A stretch of DNA of 64,000 nt from Liquidambar formosana (GCA_039720395.1 CM077831.1:5188003-5252002); one strand, 5' to 3'; positions 47,441 to 60,820 are shown, counted from the stretch's first letter. A program made the numbers and translations. Notes: a model not told the origin generated them from the letters alone.

Positions 47441-47550
47441 ATCCTATCTTGTTGGTGTAGGAGGGACACAAGAGTTTAATGTGCTGATTTTCCTTATCCT
47501 ATCTTGTTGGTGTAGGAGGGACACAAGAGTTTAATGTGCTGATTTTCCTT
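47441..47550. repeat. Perfect 55-bp tandem duplication
   Basis: Units 47441-47495 and 47496-47550 are identical base for base, which implies a recent event in an otherwise diverged LTR, or an assembly artefact. Confidence 0.9.
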
Positions 47551-49084
47551 ATCTCTTTGTCTCCAAGTCACGGATAAATATCTCGCGCACGTTATTAGTG
47601 ATTCACAGCTGCGCGGGAAATATTTAAATACTCGTAACTTCTTGCCACGTGCTGAGAATTGGGTGATCCAATTGTTGTTGGAAAGATAATTCTGAGCTCT
47701 TCAATTTGACTGTGTTCTGAGCTTGTGACTGCAGCTTTTCTAGGTCATGGATTGCGAGGCATGCGGGGCCCACTTGAGCGCCCTCTGAAACTTCAATCGG
47801 AAATATTTTAACTTTTTGAACTTTGAATGACGTGAGATCAGTGGCTATGGATTTTTCTCATCATGATCTTTAGGTAGACTTGAGAGTTGACTTTTTCTGA
47901 TCAAGGTTGACCAAAGTTGACTTTTTGTACTGCTTAAATTGTGTAGGACCCGCTTGCAACCCCTTTAAGTTTCTGAGCTCCAATTGAGATGCAATCAGTT
48001 GTAATGGATTCCTTTCATTATTTTCTTTAATATGCCTGCAAATTCAAATTTTTCTGATCAAGGTTGACTAGAGTTGACTTTCTGTGCACATGGGGCCTGC
48101 ATGGACTTTTTCAGTGTTCTGGACCTCAGATTGGGATGAAACTTATGGCAATGGTCTTGTCTCACTGTTTCCTTCTGAGTGACTACAAAGTTGACTTTTT
48201 CAACACAGTTGACCACAGTTGACTTTTTGGCTTGCATCATCTTTTTTAATGTTCCAAAGCTCGGATTGTCATGAGACTACTAGTAATGGGCTTGTGTTGT
48301 TGTTTCCTTCTAAATGACTGCGAAGTTGATTTTTTAACCATGGTTGATTTTTTTTACCAAAGTTGACTTTTTTTGGAGTGCACAATGCCCATAGGGGCAG
48401 ATTGAGCTTGGGAACTCTGATTGAGGTGCTTCCGGAGGTGCTGGAAAGATTTTGACATGCTCTTCATGATTTTAAATTTGTTCTGAACTTTAATTTCCTT
48501 AGTATGCGATTAAATGCAAAAAAAAAAACCCTGTTTTTCAAAGAAGCAAAGTGAAATGCTCTAGGAATGGGGGATTTCTGGCAATTGTGCTATTTAATTC
48601 ACAAAAAGATCTTAAAATGTGCCAGAAAATCCATTCCTAGACTTTTAGAAATTCTTGGGGCGACTTATTTTTACGCGTTTGTTCCAGTGCAGCAAAAAGC
48701 TGTGTGAGATTATCTAGGACTAGGACATTTTTAGTAGTTTTTCTATTTCACAAAAAGGTCTTAAAATGTGCCAAAACATCTGTTCCCAGATTTTTGGAAA
48801 TTTATGTTGCAGCTCTTTTTCGTGCGTTTTCCAATGCCTGCCAGAAATGGCTGAAAACTTCAAATGGTTCCACACGGAGTTCCCTAACTCCAAATTGGGC
48901 ATGCTACCAGTCATTGAAAAGATAATTCTGAACCCCTCAAGACCACTGAGATCTCAACTCCTATGCAAGACTTGTTCTCTGGGCGAGTTTTTGGAGTGGG
49001 GTTGCAAATGGTTTTGGTCTTCAGGTGACATCCCTTTCATGAATATGCTCGGTAAAAGTGGGGTGTCCACATGTATTAATGTCA

Positions 49085-50330
49085 TACTTTTAGTAAGCAT
49101 TATTACATATATTTTGTGCTTAATTCTGCATTTTACATATGATACATGAGCTTTCTTGATACATGCTCTTATACTTAAAGCAGTGTATTAATGCGTGTTT
49201 TATTTTTATAGGAAGCCAATTTCCTACAATTGGTGATAAATTTGGAAGCTAAGCTTATTTTGGAATGATCAAGGCTTTTTTATTTATTTGGAATTATATG
49301 GAAGCTTTGTAAGTGTGAAGAACATTAATTTTATAAGATTTGAGCAAAGGAATTGGTAACCCCCAAGTTGGAAAGAGAACTAAAAAGGAAGTTCGGAGTA
49401 GTCACCATATCTTGGACATATCCTTCGACTCCGAAGTCCGTTTGATGTGACATTGGTGTCCCTATAAAGATGATTTAAAGCCCGACAATATTGTATTTCA
49501 CAAAACTTTTGTGATTTCGACTTTTAGTAGGTCTAAAACGGGTTACAAATGGCCCTAATGGGAAAACGGGATTTTCAAATTGTTTGCTTATTTTTCTTCT
49601 CTTTCCTTTCGAAACCTAAAAGCATATAAATAGGAAATAGGGGCTGCATCATCTATACCACTTCTTCATCTCTTGTTCTTTTTCTTCTGCCTCTCTTTAG
49701 TTTTTAGTTTTCAATTATTATGAGTAGCTAAATATTTTGCTAAGGCTAAGAGTGAAGCCACAACAATTGTTTGATATTTGTTTGATTATTCTTCATGGAT
49801 TTAATGTAAGGTTTCATAGTTTTGATTGATTTTGATTATTTTGCAAAGTATTATTCTGTATAATTCTTTAATTTATCGTTAACTCCGAGTATGATGAATG
49901 CTTAGAATTCCCTGTGAATTAAATTACTAGTTTTCTCATTTAATATATAAATCAAATAATTTTATGAATCCATATTTTTTTAATTGTTTTGAATAAAATA
50001 AATTGAAAAATCATCCAACTAGGATCATCCTTTGTATGAATCTCATTTGAGTTATAAAATTGAGTCGTTAGCAAATATTGTATACTTGTTGTGAGTGGAC
50101 CTCTGAACCTTAGTGCTTTCAAACTATTGTTTTCATTCCAACTAATTCTCTACAATCAAGCAACCAAATTTCTAAAATCCTTCCTCAATCAAGTTTCTTT
50201 TCTCCATCCATCTCTACTAATTATTCCCCTTCACTATGGTTCAACCTCGAACTCACTGAGAATATATTACTTCGCAACATCTTGCACTTGGGAGTATAAT
50301 AAAAGTCGCAATGCTATGCTCTCATTGGCC
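49085..50330 (+). other. Promoter-like repeat region, no gene
   Basis: CATATAAATAG at 49623-49633 is a TATA box followed by a CT-rich leader (49665-49700), as in an LTR or transposon promoter. No termini found. The short frame at 50091-50345 shows no domain. Confidence 0.3.
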
Positions 50331-50536
50331 CATGACACCACCTAGCCGTGTCACAATTACATGGAAGACTCACTCCCTAAATTAATAGGACATTATTCAA
50401 TGGGGTGGCCTTGAACGGGAGCAGTGAGAGTTGAATGCGAGACTTTTTAATTGGGAAGAGAATAAGGAATACATGTTTTCCCAAAAAAATACTCTTTTCC
50501 ATCAGCTAACACTACAATTAAAACTCTAAAATATTA

Positions 50537-50780
50537 CTCCCTTTGTTTAACTTTGTTTGATGACAATTTTTATTTTGGAAAGTCCCAAAATGTTTGTTAC
50601 TTTATTTTTCAATACGCCCATTCTTCTACTTAAAATTACAATTACTCTAATCATAACACAAAATAAAGTAAAAGAGTAAAATTGGAAACTAAGATTAATA
50701 AGTCACATAGCAATGTATTAAATAGCTTACCTTAATATGAGTACTTAGTCAAAGTGGTTCAAATAATGGGATGGAGGGAG
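50537..50780. mobile_element. Stowaway MITE, 244 bp, TSD TA
   Basis: Ends CTCCCTTTGTTTAACTTTGT and, inverted, CTCCCTCCATCCCATTATTT; TA at 50535-50536 and 50781-50782. AT-rich interior without coding capacity. Confidence 0.85.
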
Positions 50781-50862
50781 TATAAATATTAATACCATAT
50801 AGCCACCTTATTATTTAGAAGGCTTCAGGCTCGCCTTTTTGCCAATGGCCTTTGGGTCTAAT

Positions 50863-52447
50863 TGTAAGGAATTGGTGTAGAGAAATACTACGATATGAAA
50901 CATAATGAATAATAAAAATCATAATACAATTCCCTAAAGCCCATGAATATGATTGTGGTTTATACAAAACATAAAACCCTTACTAGTATCCACAATAAAC
51001 TGATTCAAGTCTTCAAACTCCAAGCTTTTGAATTTCTAGATAGCAATGGCACACGTGTCCTGCCTCCAACAGTATCCACACGTGTCCTAGCAAAGGCCTT
51101 CGAGTTTCCTTCTAATTCTCCTTGTTGAATGCTAGAAGAGGAGAAGAAGAAAGAGAGAAAGAGAGCTTCCTCAGGGTTCGGCCAAGGGTGAGGGAGAGAG
51201 TGAACTTGTGTTGTGTGCAAGGCACATGCTATTGTGCCTTATATAGCACACTTATAGGGCCAACCATGGGGAATCCCAACTTGTGTGGGATTTGCAACTC
51301 CTCATAATTGCATTCTAACCCCTATGATTTACATCCAATGCATGTTTGGCCCTCTAGAACTTTTCTTATTTACTCTTGCCCTTTCTCTCAAAGCTTAAAG
51401 TCCCTTTTTGCATCTTTGATGTGTGACCCATTGGGTTCATATCATCGAGTAGCAGGAATAGCACAAGGTGTGCATAATGGAACACTTTCCATTAAGGGTC
51501 TAATTGGAACACCTTCCAATTCCCTAATTGATTATAATTGACTTATATCAATTAGGGTTTCTACTAACCATGAGTAACATCTAGCAATGGCTTATAGTGT
51601 GGTCCTAAATGAGGTAAATATAAATATCAAACAAAGAACCTTTCAGTTACAGTTTAAGGTTACAATTACATCTTTCCATCATACACAATGTCTCTGATTA
51701 AACTAGTAGGACATAAAAGTCTGTCAAGTCCCTAGTTTAATGCATTTATGAACTTATCCAAAATATCAACTCAAAAGATGCACAATGAAAACCCTTTTCC
51801 ATTATCATCATTATATTGTGACCACAGATTCACATGAGTTATATTTATAAATGTTCTTATGAGAACATTCTCTCTTTTACTAGAAGTGATGGATCCTTTA
51901 TTGATCACACACATGCCTTCACATATGTAACAGTAGAGCCAATGAACACCCTTGCAAACCCCATAGGGATAAACACTTAGTGCTATCAAACTTCTAAAGC
52001 TTCATGCATAAGACAACTGTGGTGACTCAGATCTAAGGATTACTTGTACTACTGCAACTATGAAAAATTGATTGACGGGCAAGTAAAACTCCATTCAGTT
52101 GATCTCATGAATTTGGTCACATTCAGTGTACTTGTTTATTTATACAAAAATCACCCACATGTTGGTTATAGTGTCTCCACACAAATAGCTTAGAGACTAA
52201 CTATCCTCCCAAAGAACTAACCTAACATGTGCTAGTATTATGGTTCATTATTGTCCATCATAGTAAACCTTCAACTAGGAATGATTTAAGAGTTTAGTAC
52301 AGAGATATATATACAGTATCATAATCACAACACCTTGTGATTTCATATTCTTAACTCTAACTCTATAGACATATCATGTAAATATAAAGAATAGAATAAA
52401 CATGATAGAAAAGCCATTTTATTAAATTAATAATAAATGTGACATAC
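50863..52447 (-). mobile_element. Copia LTR, minus orientation, first about 95 bp missing
   Basis: U5 end at the left (TGTAAGGAATTG, 50863). It runs through the whole family sequence to ATAATAAATGTGACAT and stops about 95 bp short of the LTR start. It fuses directly with a plus copy. Confidence 0.85.
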
Positions 52448-53562
52448 AATAGTTGCAATGGTACAAGTAATCCTTAACCTGAGACACCATAGTTGTCTTG
52501 TGCATATAGCTTTGGAAGTTTGATAACACTAAATGTGAATTCCTAAGGTTTCTGCAAAGGTGTTCATTGGCTCCATTAATATGCGTATGAAGGCATGTGA
52601 GTGATCAATAAAGAATTCACATTCTCAATTAAAAAGGAGAAAATGTTTTACATAGAATTCATAATATAACTCATAAAGTCCATGGTCATGGTAGGATAGC
52701 TATGGAAAGGAGTTTTCGTAGTGTATCGATGAGTTGAGATATACGAATGGGTATAAAGTATTAAACTAAGGACTTGACAGATTTTCATGTCCTATTAGTT
52801 TAATCAGAAACATTGTATAGATGGAAGGATGTAATTATAACCTTAAGCTGTAACTAAAGGGTTCTTTGTTAGATATTTATTCACCTTATTGAGGACCACA
52901 CCATGAGCCATTGCTAGGTACTACTAATGGTTAGTAGAAACCCTAATTGACATAAATTAGTTATAGTCAATTAGGGAATTGGAAAGTGTTCCAATTAGAC
53001 CCTTAATAGAAAGAGTTTCATTGTGCACACTTTGTGCTATTCCTACTACTCAATGATGTGAACCCAATAGGCCACACATTGATCATGCAAAGAGGGACTT
53101 TAAAGCTTTGAGAGAAAGGGCAAGACTGAATAAGAAAAGTTCTTGAGGGCCATACCTATACTGGATATAAGTATGAGGGGTTAAATTGCAATTATGGGAA
53201 AATTGCAAGTTAGAATCCTAGAAGGATTCCTCTCCTAGGGCCAACCCTTACTCTCTCTCTCTTCCTCTCCTCTTTTAGCTTCACCAAGGATTGTGAAAGG
53301 GAAGCTTGAAGGCCTTTGCTAGGTGTGGATACCATTAGAGGTAGAACACTTGGGCTACTTAAACCATTGTTGTCCGGAATCAAAGCTTGAAGAAAGAAGA
53401 AGAAGACTCAATCGATTATAAGTAATTAAACCGCTCTTCTAGTTAGGGTTTATAGTTTTGTATTGAAACACAATTAGATTCATGGGCTGCATGGAATTGA
53501 TAGGAAATTTTTGTTATTTAAGCTATTCTACATTCTATTTCCTTCTAGTTCAATTCCTTACA
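52448..53562 (+). mobile_element. Copia LTR, plus orientation, first about 460 bp missing
   Basis: Starts within the family at AGTTGCAATGGTACAAGTAA and ends CAATTCCTTACA (53562). Left and right flanks of the pair (CTAAT, GCTCG) do not match. Confidence 0.85.
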
Positions 53563-54317
53563 GCTCGAACATTAGTTGGCTATAGTTGGCTTTGCAAAGG
53601 GTTGGGCGACACTTTGCTATGATAGATCAAAGGGGCTAGCCACAAGGCATGTCTCGTATACTCATTGGCATAAGGGCTGTGGCACATGCGTAGGCATGGC
53701 ATAGCATATGAACACACACCAAGCAAAGCATCTGTTGGATTGGCTAGGCAGCCAATGCACACACTACATCAAATCCATGGGCTGTGGCAATGCATATGCT
53801 AGCAGTATGTTGTTGGCAATTGGCTTATTGCTGATGTGGTGCATGCATCTTTGGACAAGGGGGCCAAAGGCCATTCCTTCTTGATTGGCTAATGTTGTCA
53901 ATAGCAAGGAGGGTAGATGGCTAGGCTTGGGACATTCCAAACCAGCATAGGAAGTTGGGCAAAACTGCTATGCACGAGTTGGCTTATGTTTATTGGTTAT
54001 GTTTCCCTAGGCTGTTAGGAGTGTCAACAACAAGGCCTTTGGGCTGTAACCGTGAATGCTCCTATATAAATTAGTTGCCATAGCATACATCATAGCACAT
54101 TTTGGATTGTTATGTTGGTGTATGCTAAGGCCCGGTTCCTTGTATTCTTGAGTTAAGAATAAAGGTTGGGCATTTGCTTGAAAAACTATGTTGCTTGGTT
54201 GTTGCTTACATTATCTATGCTTTTCATTTAGGATGATGACTGGTTAGGCTGACTAAGTAGGCAGACTTAGTGTTGCACATAGGCTTAAATTTGTGGTGAA
54301 AATTTGGCCTTGTGACA
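53563..54317 (+). mobile_element. LTR-like fragment with TATA box
   Basis: A TATA box CCTATATAAATTAG at 54061-54074, a polyadenylation-like AGAATAAAGG at about 54166 and an end CCTTGTGACA (54317) suggest the U3-R-U5 of an LTR. The left end is cut at the copia LTR junction. TTGGCTA/GCCAA words are repeated through 53570-54010. Confidence 0.4.
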
Positions 54318-56516
54318 GATAAATAAATAAAATTGGTGTTATATTTGGAGAACATATACATATGAATTGAATTTTACAATGACGTAAAGATAATAATTAT
54401 GATTGTTAAAGCAAATAAAAAATTATTTTGTTTGGATTATATGTCTCGATTATATATTCATTTTGTAATAATTCTTGCTTTGAGAATTGTGAATTTATGA
54501 GAGCTTTTCGGTATCAATCCATTTTAGTTAAATTGCACCAATGGATGTATCCTATCCACATGTGGAATTTGCAAATTTTTATAAAGCATATTATTTCATT
54601 AATGATGTTAAAATTATATCATTTTTTTATAATGATTGAATTTTTGGGAATTATTTTCATATTGAATTGCAAAAATGATACATAAATGAGATTATTATAT
54701 TCTTAATGAATATTTTAAAATACAAAAAGTAACCTGATTTTATTAATTTCTAACCATTGAATTTAATAGAGTTAATTGTTATATTCGATTACAGAGGTTA
54801 TGAAATTAAGTAAAATTTGATTTAATTTTCAATAATAAGGTTTGATTATTACTAGTCAATTGATTATATGATTTGGTTACAAAAATTAAATTATTATTTA
54901 AATTTGATTCCAGTTTTAGCCATGAGAATCATAAATAGCCAATTGATTATATGATTAATTTTGTAACCAATTGACTATTATATTTTTATAGCCATTAGAA
55001 ATTTAATGTTTGACTTTTGGGCTAAATTTTTGTGACCGTTGGATTATTAAATATTGACGATGATTATATTATTAATTTCTTTTGACCGTTATAGTTCGGT
55101 TATAAATCTATGTATTTGATTGTTATAATAATATTCTATAATTATTTCTTTAATTAATATTTCAACCAAAGGTGATTAAAGTGAATATATGTCACTAACC
55201 TTTCATTTATCATGTTTAAAGAGATTTTAAATTCATATATCTTCTTAGTCAATACAAAGTTGATTGAATTTAATTGTAAAACATGATATTATTAATTAAT
55301 GTGTGTATATTAACTTATGGTTTTGATAAAGTATGCTCTAAGCATACATAAATAATTTTTATGATAAAGAGCATGATATTTATAAATTTTATCATTTTAA
55401 ATATGGGTTGAGAGATTATACTATTGCCATATTGAAATACTTTTATAATTTGGATGTTATATGTTAGATAGTTTTTTCACATAGTGAAAAACATAATTTG
55501 ATGATGAGATGATAGCTGAAGATCATGTCAAAATTTCTTTTGAATTTACATGCTTGCTTATTTGTTTAGACCTTGAAATAATGAGAATTATTTTAAATTG
55601 AGAAAAAAAATATTGAATTTAATATATTTATTTAAATAAAAAAATATTTGGTACGTTAACTAGAGTCTAATGATATTAAAAACGATGTCTTTTCTGAAGA
55701 GTGTTTAACCATTTGGTTGTAAACCATATATGAATTTTAATTACGAACATAATTTATTGGTATTAAAAAAACCTTGAAAATTTTGATATTGAGTAATATG
55801 GGTATGCGTTTGTGATTTAAAGTGTATTACTCTATCAGTTTGTTATTATTAGAAAAGTACACGTCTCATACATTTTGGATCTCTTCACAATGTGAAAAAT
55901 ATTATATAAGGTAAGATTATAATATTATTGATAAATTTAAATGTGTATTTTTTGGAGACATATCAAATACAAAATAAATATTATTTTTTGGAGACATATC
56001 AAATACAAAATAAATATTGTTATGCTATTTAATTTCATGAGATTAGAATAACAATATCATAAGTTGACATAATTATGATTTTTTTTTCATGATCCAATCT
56101 AATTGATGACGTCCAATTGTGAATATGTTGTGTGACAGTAAAAAAATAAATCTACATTTAAATTTGGTTTTTATGTGAATATAATTTATAGAAAAATTAT
56201 AAGATGTGCCAATGTGTTGAGATATACATTTTATGTGAAAATATGACTACATTTTTAAGTCATGTGCTATTTATGTGAATGCTAACATTGCATTGAGATT
56301 GGTAAACAAACATTATATCTTGAATTGTGGGGGCACATCTTGCAGAGATATAGTTTACGTGATGATGTATATTTTTTGAATTCACAAATTATTGAATTTT
56401 TTCAATATATTATATGTTGCTATGTTTGTCTCTTATTAATAGAAGAGATAAAATAAGTTTATCATTTTAATTTGTGAAAATGGGGTTAGTTCAAACCTAT
56501 TGAAATTATATGTGAT
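54318..56516. other. AT-rich region, probably old transposon interior
   Basis: Very AT-rich, no intact frame. A perfect 36-bp tandem duplication lies at 55946-56017 (two identical units). The region is the left flank of the nested LTR pair and continues at 60821. Confidence 0.35.
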
Positions 56517-59500
56517 TGTAGAAACCCCATTTTCATCCTCTAATTCCACACTTTTCTGCCTTTTCTTTATGCATATTATACTCATGGATTCATGCTCGGG
56601 AAGTTTTGTTGGATGATTTAGAGCTTTAATATGATGATTTCAAATGCCTATAGTCGGAAGAGCAATAGAGAGTTCTAGAACAATTTTTGTCCAAAATATG
56701 CTTTAAAACCAGATTTCATATTTTTGCCATAACTTTTGACTCGAAATTCAGATTTGGATGAAATTGGTCTTTTTAAAAAGGTATTTTAAAGCTCTACAAC
56801 TGTGTGTCTAATGAAACTTTTCCAATTCCAACGTTTCATGCTCAAATAGGCCCTTAAAGTAGTTGCTATTGTAGGATAATGGGAATAAAGGTTTTTTTTT
56901 CCGTTTTTTTTAATCCCATATTGGTTGGAAAAGAATAATACCTCTTCCTATCTCTATTACAAATAAGGCTCATCGCCTCCTTCATTCTTCACCATGTCTT
57001 AGTTGAACTTTCCTGAGCAAAGTTAAAGTTCGAGTGTCTAACTCGAAGGAAACACCCAATGGTACCCTCTTGAACAAACCACTCATCTTAGAAAGTTTAG
57101 GGAGTCATTCATGGAGCGATTCGGGTGAACCCCCTGCTAGAGTTTTGTGGAGGTGAAATAGAGATTGTCACGGTTTTATCAGGTATGATTCTAGACTTTC
57201 TTTAGCATGTTGAAGCTTATGCCATAATATAAATGCTAATGTGATATTGTATGCTCCTCTGAGTTTTATTAATCATAAGATTTTTTTAGTTTTTTTTATC
57301 TTAAATCAGACTAGTTTACCAAACTAAAGTTGTTTCATTAAAGCAAATTATTCTTGAAGTAAGAGTTTGATTATGAATTAGATTCTAATAGGCGTTCTTT
57401 TGATGTTCAAGTCCGCCCTACGATACTAAGTATTATAGGTTTATTTTCTTTTCGTTTATTTCTTTTTGCTTATTCTTTTGTTCTTTTATTCTTTATTTAT
57501 CGCTTTCTGTATCACTTTATTCTTATATGAATGTATATGGATGCATGAATGATTCTTTACATATGCATGGTGACCAATTAGGAAGTGATTGAAATAGCTC
57601 ATACAAATTAAGAGACCTTTTTTTAGGATAATGTGGGTGCCTATAGGATGTTTCCTAAAACCTTCCCACATCATAACTTAGCCTCCGAATCCTCTCTTTG
57701 GTTTGTTAAGACTTGTCTTTTCCTAAAATTAGAATAATTTGTTTTGTTTTGAAAGGTTTTTTTTAAATTGTTTTTATGGTTTTCCTTATTCCTTAAAAAT
57801 GAAGTTGTGAATCCTGAAAAGTGGCCCACATAATTAAAAATGAGTAGCCACCTCATTTTTTAAGGAAATGAGGAAAACCCTAAAAATATTTTATTTTAAG
57901 AAAACAATGATTGAAAAACTCCATGCTTTAAAAAGTAAAAGCAAAAACTAGTCTTTTGAAAACCAAAGAAACTAGGGATTCGGATGCTAAGTTATGACAT
58001 GAGAATGTTCTAGGCAAAGCCGATAGGTACCCATGTCACCCTAATTGGTCTCCTAGTTTATTTGGGCTAAATTGAAGTCTTTTCCACACAAATCAATATA
58101 TCATCACAAGAGAGTATGCATGCAAATATTCCATTCATTCATTCACATAGAGCAAATAAAAAAGAAAAGAATAGAAAAAAGGAAAGAAAAGAAAACCTAG
58201 GATACTTGGATCCTAGGGTAGACTTGAATCTCAAAGCGCCTACGTACCATGCATAGAAATACATGAATCAAAGTCCACGTAGTTCGAATTGAATAGGGTT
58301 ATAACCTAATATGAGCTTATGGTAAAACCGTCAGTTTTCTTATTAAAAACATAGAACATTTCTAATTAAAGATAAGCTAAATTTGGAGTTTTAAGAAATA
58401 AAGCAACTTCTACAAGATGGAAACTTAAATAAAAAAGAAACTTTTAATAAAAAAGAAACTCCAAAAAAATTATTATTTCATTAAAAAGAAACTTTTTATA
58501 AGGAAACTTTTAGAAATTTACCATATATCCATATTAAAAAACAACTCTAAAAGGGGAAAGGGGAAGATTAAGAAAAGAAAATTAGGGCACTTTCATATTC
58601 TACTTACCTTGTGCAATTAACTTCAAGTAATAGCAAAATTTTAGTGATAGCAACCTTACTTGCAATAAGGCAATTACTACACCAATTTGCACCCTTACGC
58701 GTACTCAAAATAAAGTAAAATGAACAAAATACAAATCTAGACATAATTGAATTAAAGCCTAAAATCATCCATTAATCATGTAAATAACAAGAATAATAAG
58801 ATAACAAAAAAAAAAAAAAAACCTAATGCAACCCTAATACCATAACTAACTATTATGCATGAAAACTTACCAAAAATATGACAAAAACACACTAATAATT
58901 ATTAGAATATCTAATGATAACATCAAACATGAAAACAAAGCTTGCTCTAAACACGAATATCATATCCTATGTAAAACATGAAAAATAGCCCTCCTATGAC
59001 GAGTTTTCTTAAGCAAAACTATCCTAAGATAATTTCATGTAAAAAACTCATCATGGGAACATGCAACCATCATATCCTACATAAACATATATCTTAGAAC
59101 ATCATAGAAGTGATTTCATGCTTAAACACGTTGAATATGACTCTCATGCATAACCCTACTTAACAAAAAGGATAATTATCCTCCGAAAAGGATAATGTAT
59201 CCAAAACCTTAGAAAATCAACTATATGCATGCAACAAACATCATAGTTATTTTACATGTATCACATATATAACAACCATAAAGAAAAATTAATCAAAAAC
59301 CCTAACCAAGCATGCTATATGAAATTTACACGAAATAAGGATAATGGAAACCCTAGAATCATAACTATGCATTACATCCTATAGAATAAGTCTAAAATGT
59401 GTAAAACTCATCATGGACAGCATTTAATTCATGTATATTAACTAACTAAAGCATTAATACATGATTAAAAAAATCAAGCTTTAATATGCAATAGCTTTAT

Positions 59501-60820
59501 TCTAGAAGAAACCCTAATTTCAACACTATAGAGATAGCATTATACCTTAGGTTAAGCCTTCTTATTGCTATAGAAACTCTCTCTTGCTCTTGTGAGCCAT
59601 GAAATCTTTCTCTTCAAGCCTCCTTCACAAACCCCAACTCTTCCTTAGAACACCCTCTCTTCTCTCTTTCTCTAGAACTAAAATTTAGTGCATAGAAGTG
59701 GCTCCTCTAATGCTGAAACATAGTGGGGTATTTATAGAGTTTAGGTGGGATAAATTAATTGCTGGGATTAAAACCCTAAAAATTAATCCAAGGGTTGTTG
59801 TTAACTCATTTGGGGCTCAAGGAACTCAAAGTTACTAAAAAATAAGAAAGAAATTCGTCCAAAAGAGTCTAAGTTTGTCAAAATAGGCAAAATCCCACTT
59901 TAGCACAAAAATAGGAAAGAGGTCTCAATTGATCCCCTCCCCCAAGGCTGGGTAGGTGACTAGCCGTTTCCTAAGAGCTTCGTAAAATTTTCTCCTATTT
60001 TGCACAGATTTCCTTCCCGAAGTGTTTTTTAGGTCAAATTAACTCCAATTTTGATGAAATAAAAGCCAAAACGACTATGTTTTGATAAGGAACACATTTT
60101 TAAACATTTAAGGACTAAAACCCTTAACTATAGGTGCATGGTTAGGTTTTACAAAGGCGGTTAACTGCTATGCACTACCATTGCAAAGCTTAGGTATGCA
60201 TATAGGATTGAACCAAATGCTTTCCAAACCAAAATTAAACATTCTAAAACACTTTTAGAGATAAAATAAAGACTAACTAAAGTTAATTTAAAAAGAATTG
60301 ATTGGTAATTATGAGTCGAATTGAGCAACCCGAAATGGATCTTTTAACCAACTTGAACCATTATGAGCCATTCTAACCCTAATCTATTAATTCACCAAAT
60401 TGAATCTATAAATACCTCATATGCACCAATGTGAACTCCAATTGACAATTTAGAGATCATTTCAAGGTCAAACAGAAAGCGTATGACCTAAAAGACAATT
60501 ATGCCCCTCAAGTCACAAAAGCTCTTATTCACCCTTAAGATTAACTCCAAATTGAACCAAAATTCATATCCATTATCCTTAGAACTTTAAAAACCTAATG
60601 CAAGTGACTAGACTCAAAAACAAAACAAAAACCTACATGGAATGACAAACCCTAGTAAGGTGGTGCAAAAATGGGGTGTGACAGAGGTGGCAACTCCTTC
60701 CTTTTGTCATTTGTTTTTTTTTTGTTTTTTTTTTTTTTTTTTTATGAACTTTAAAAACAAATTTTTATTTATTTAAATATTTTTTTTTTTTAAAAAGGGC
60801 AATCAAACCCGTGGTTCACA
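56517..60820 (+). mobile_element. Solo LTR, about 1.4 kb net, split by a second solo LTR; TSD GTGAT
   Basis: Starts TGTAGAAACCCC and ends GTGGTTCACA; perfect duplications GTGAT at 56512-56516 and 60821-60825. The body is in two parts, 56517-57805 and 60689-60820. Its 3' part (GTGGGTGCCTATAGGATG and CATAACTTAGCCTCCGAATC) is shared with the inner family, so the two are related. Confidence 0.87.
57806..60683 (-). mobile_element. Nested solo LTR, 2878 bp, minus orientation
   Basis: Minus-strand start TGTCACACCCCATTTTTGC (60683), and an end matching the family end with substitutions (57806). Flanks GAAGT (57801-57805) and GAGGT (60684-60688) differ at one base. Same family as 12537-15043; the whole length aligns in order, including the CATGCAATAGC- and CTATAGAG-type blocks and a CT-rich leader near 59640-59675. 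Confidence 0.87.

Larger units (their letters stand above)
44180..49071 (-). mobile_element. Solo Tat/Ogre-like LTR, 4892 bp, TSD TGTAT
   Basis: On the minus strand it starts TGTGGACACCCC (49071) and ends GGATAGCAACA (44180). Both sides carry TGTAT (44175-44179, 49072-49076). It is related to the LTR at 2184-8902: GTAACACAGTGAAGTTACCA occurs near 6607 and 46791, and the end sequences correspond. It contains several minisatellite-like arrays and no gene. TGTAAATACC at about 47190 is the likely TATA equivalent. The proline/glycine-rich open frames at 46806-47140 stem from a CACC/GGTG repeat. Confidence 0.85.
43816..50359. mobile_element. Candidate foldback element containing SINE and solo LTR
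   Basis: GTGACACGGC-TGATGTGGTGTCA (43821) is inverted at 50331-50354 (GACACCACC-TA-GCCGTGTCAC), with TGATAGTG / CTCATTGG-type sequence beside them. If these are the two ends of one element, the SINE at 43942 and the LTR at 44180 are later insertions into it. They could also be two independent relics of one family. Confidence 0.35.
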
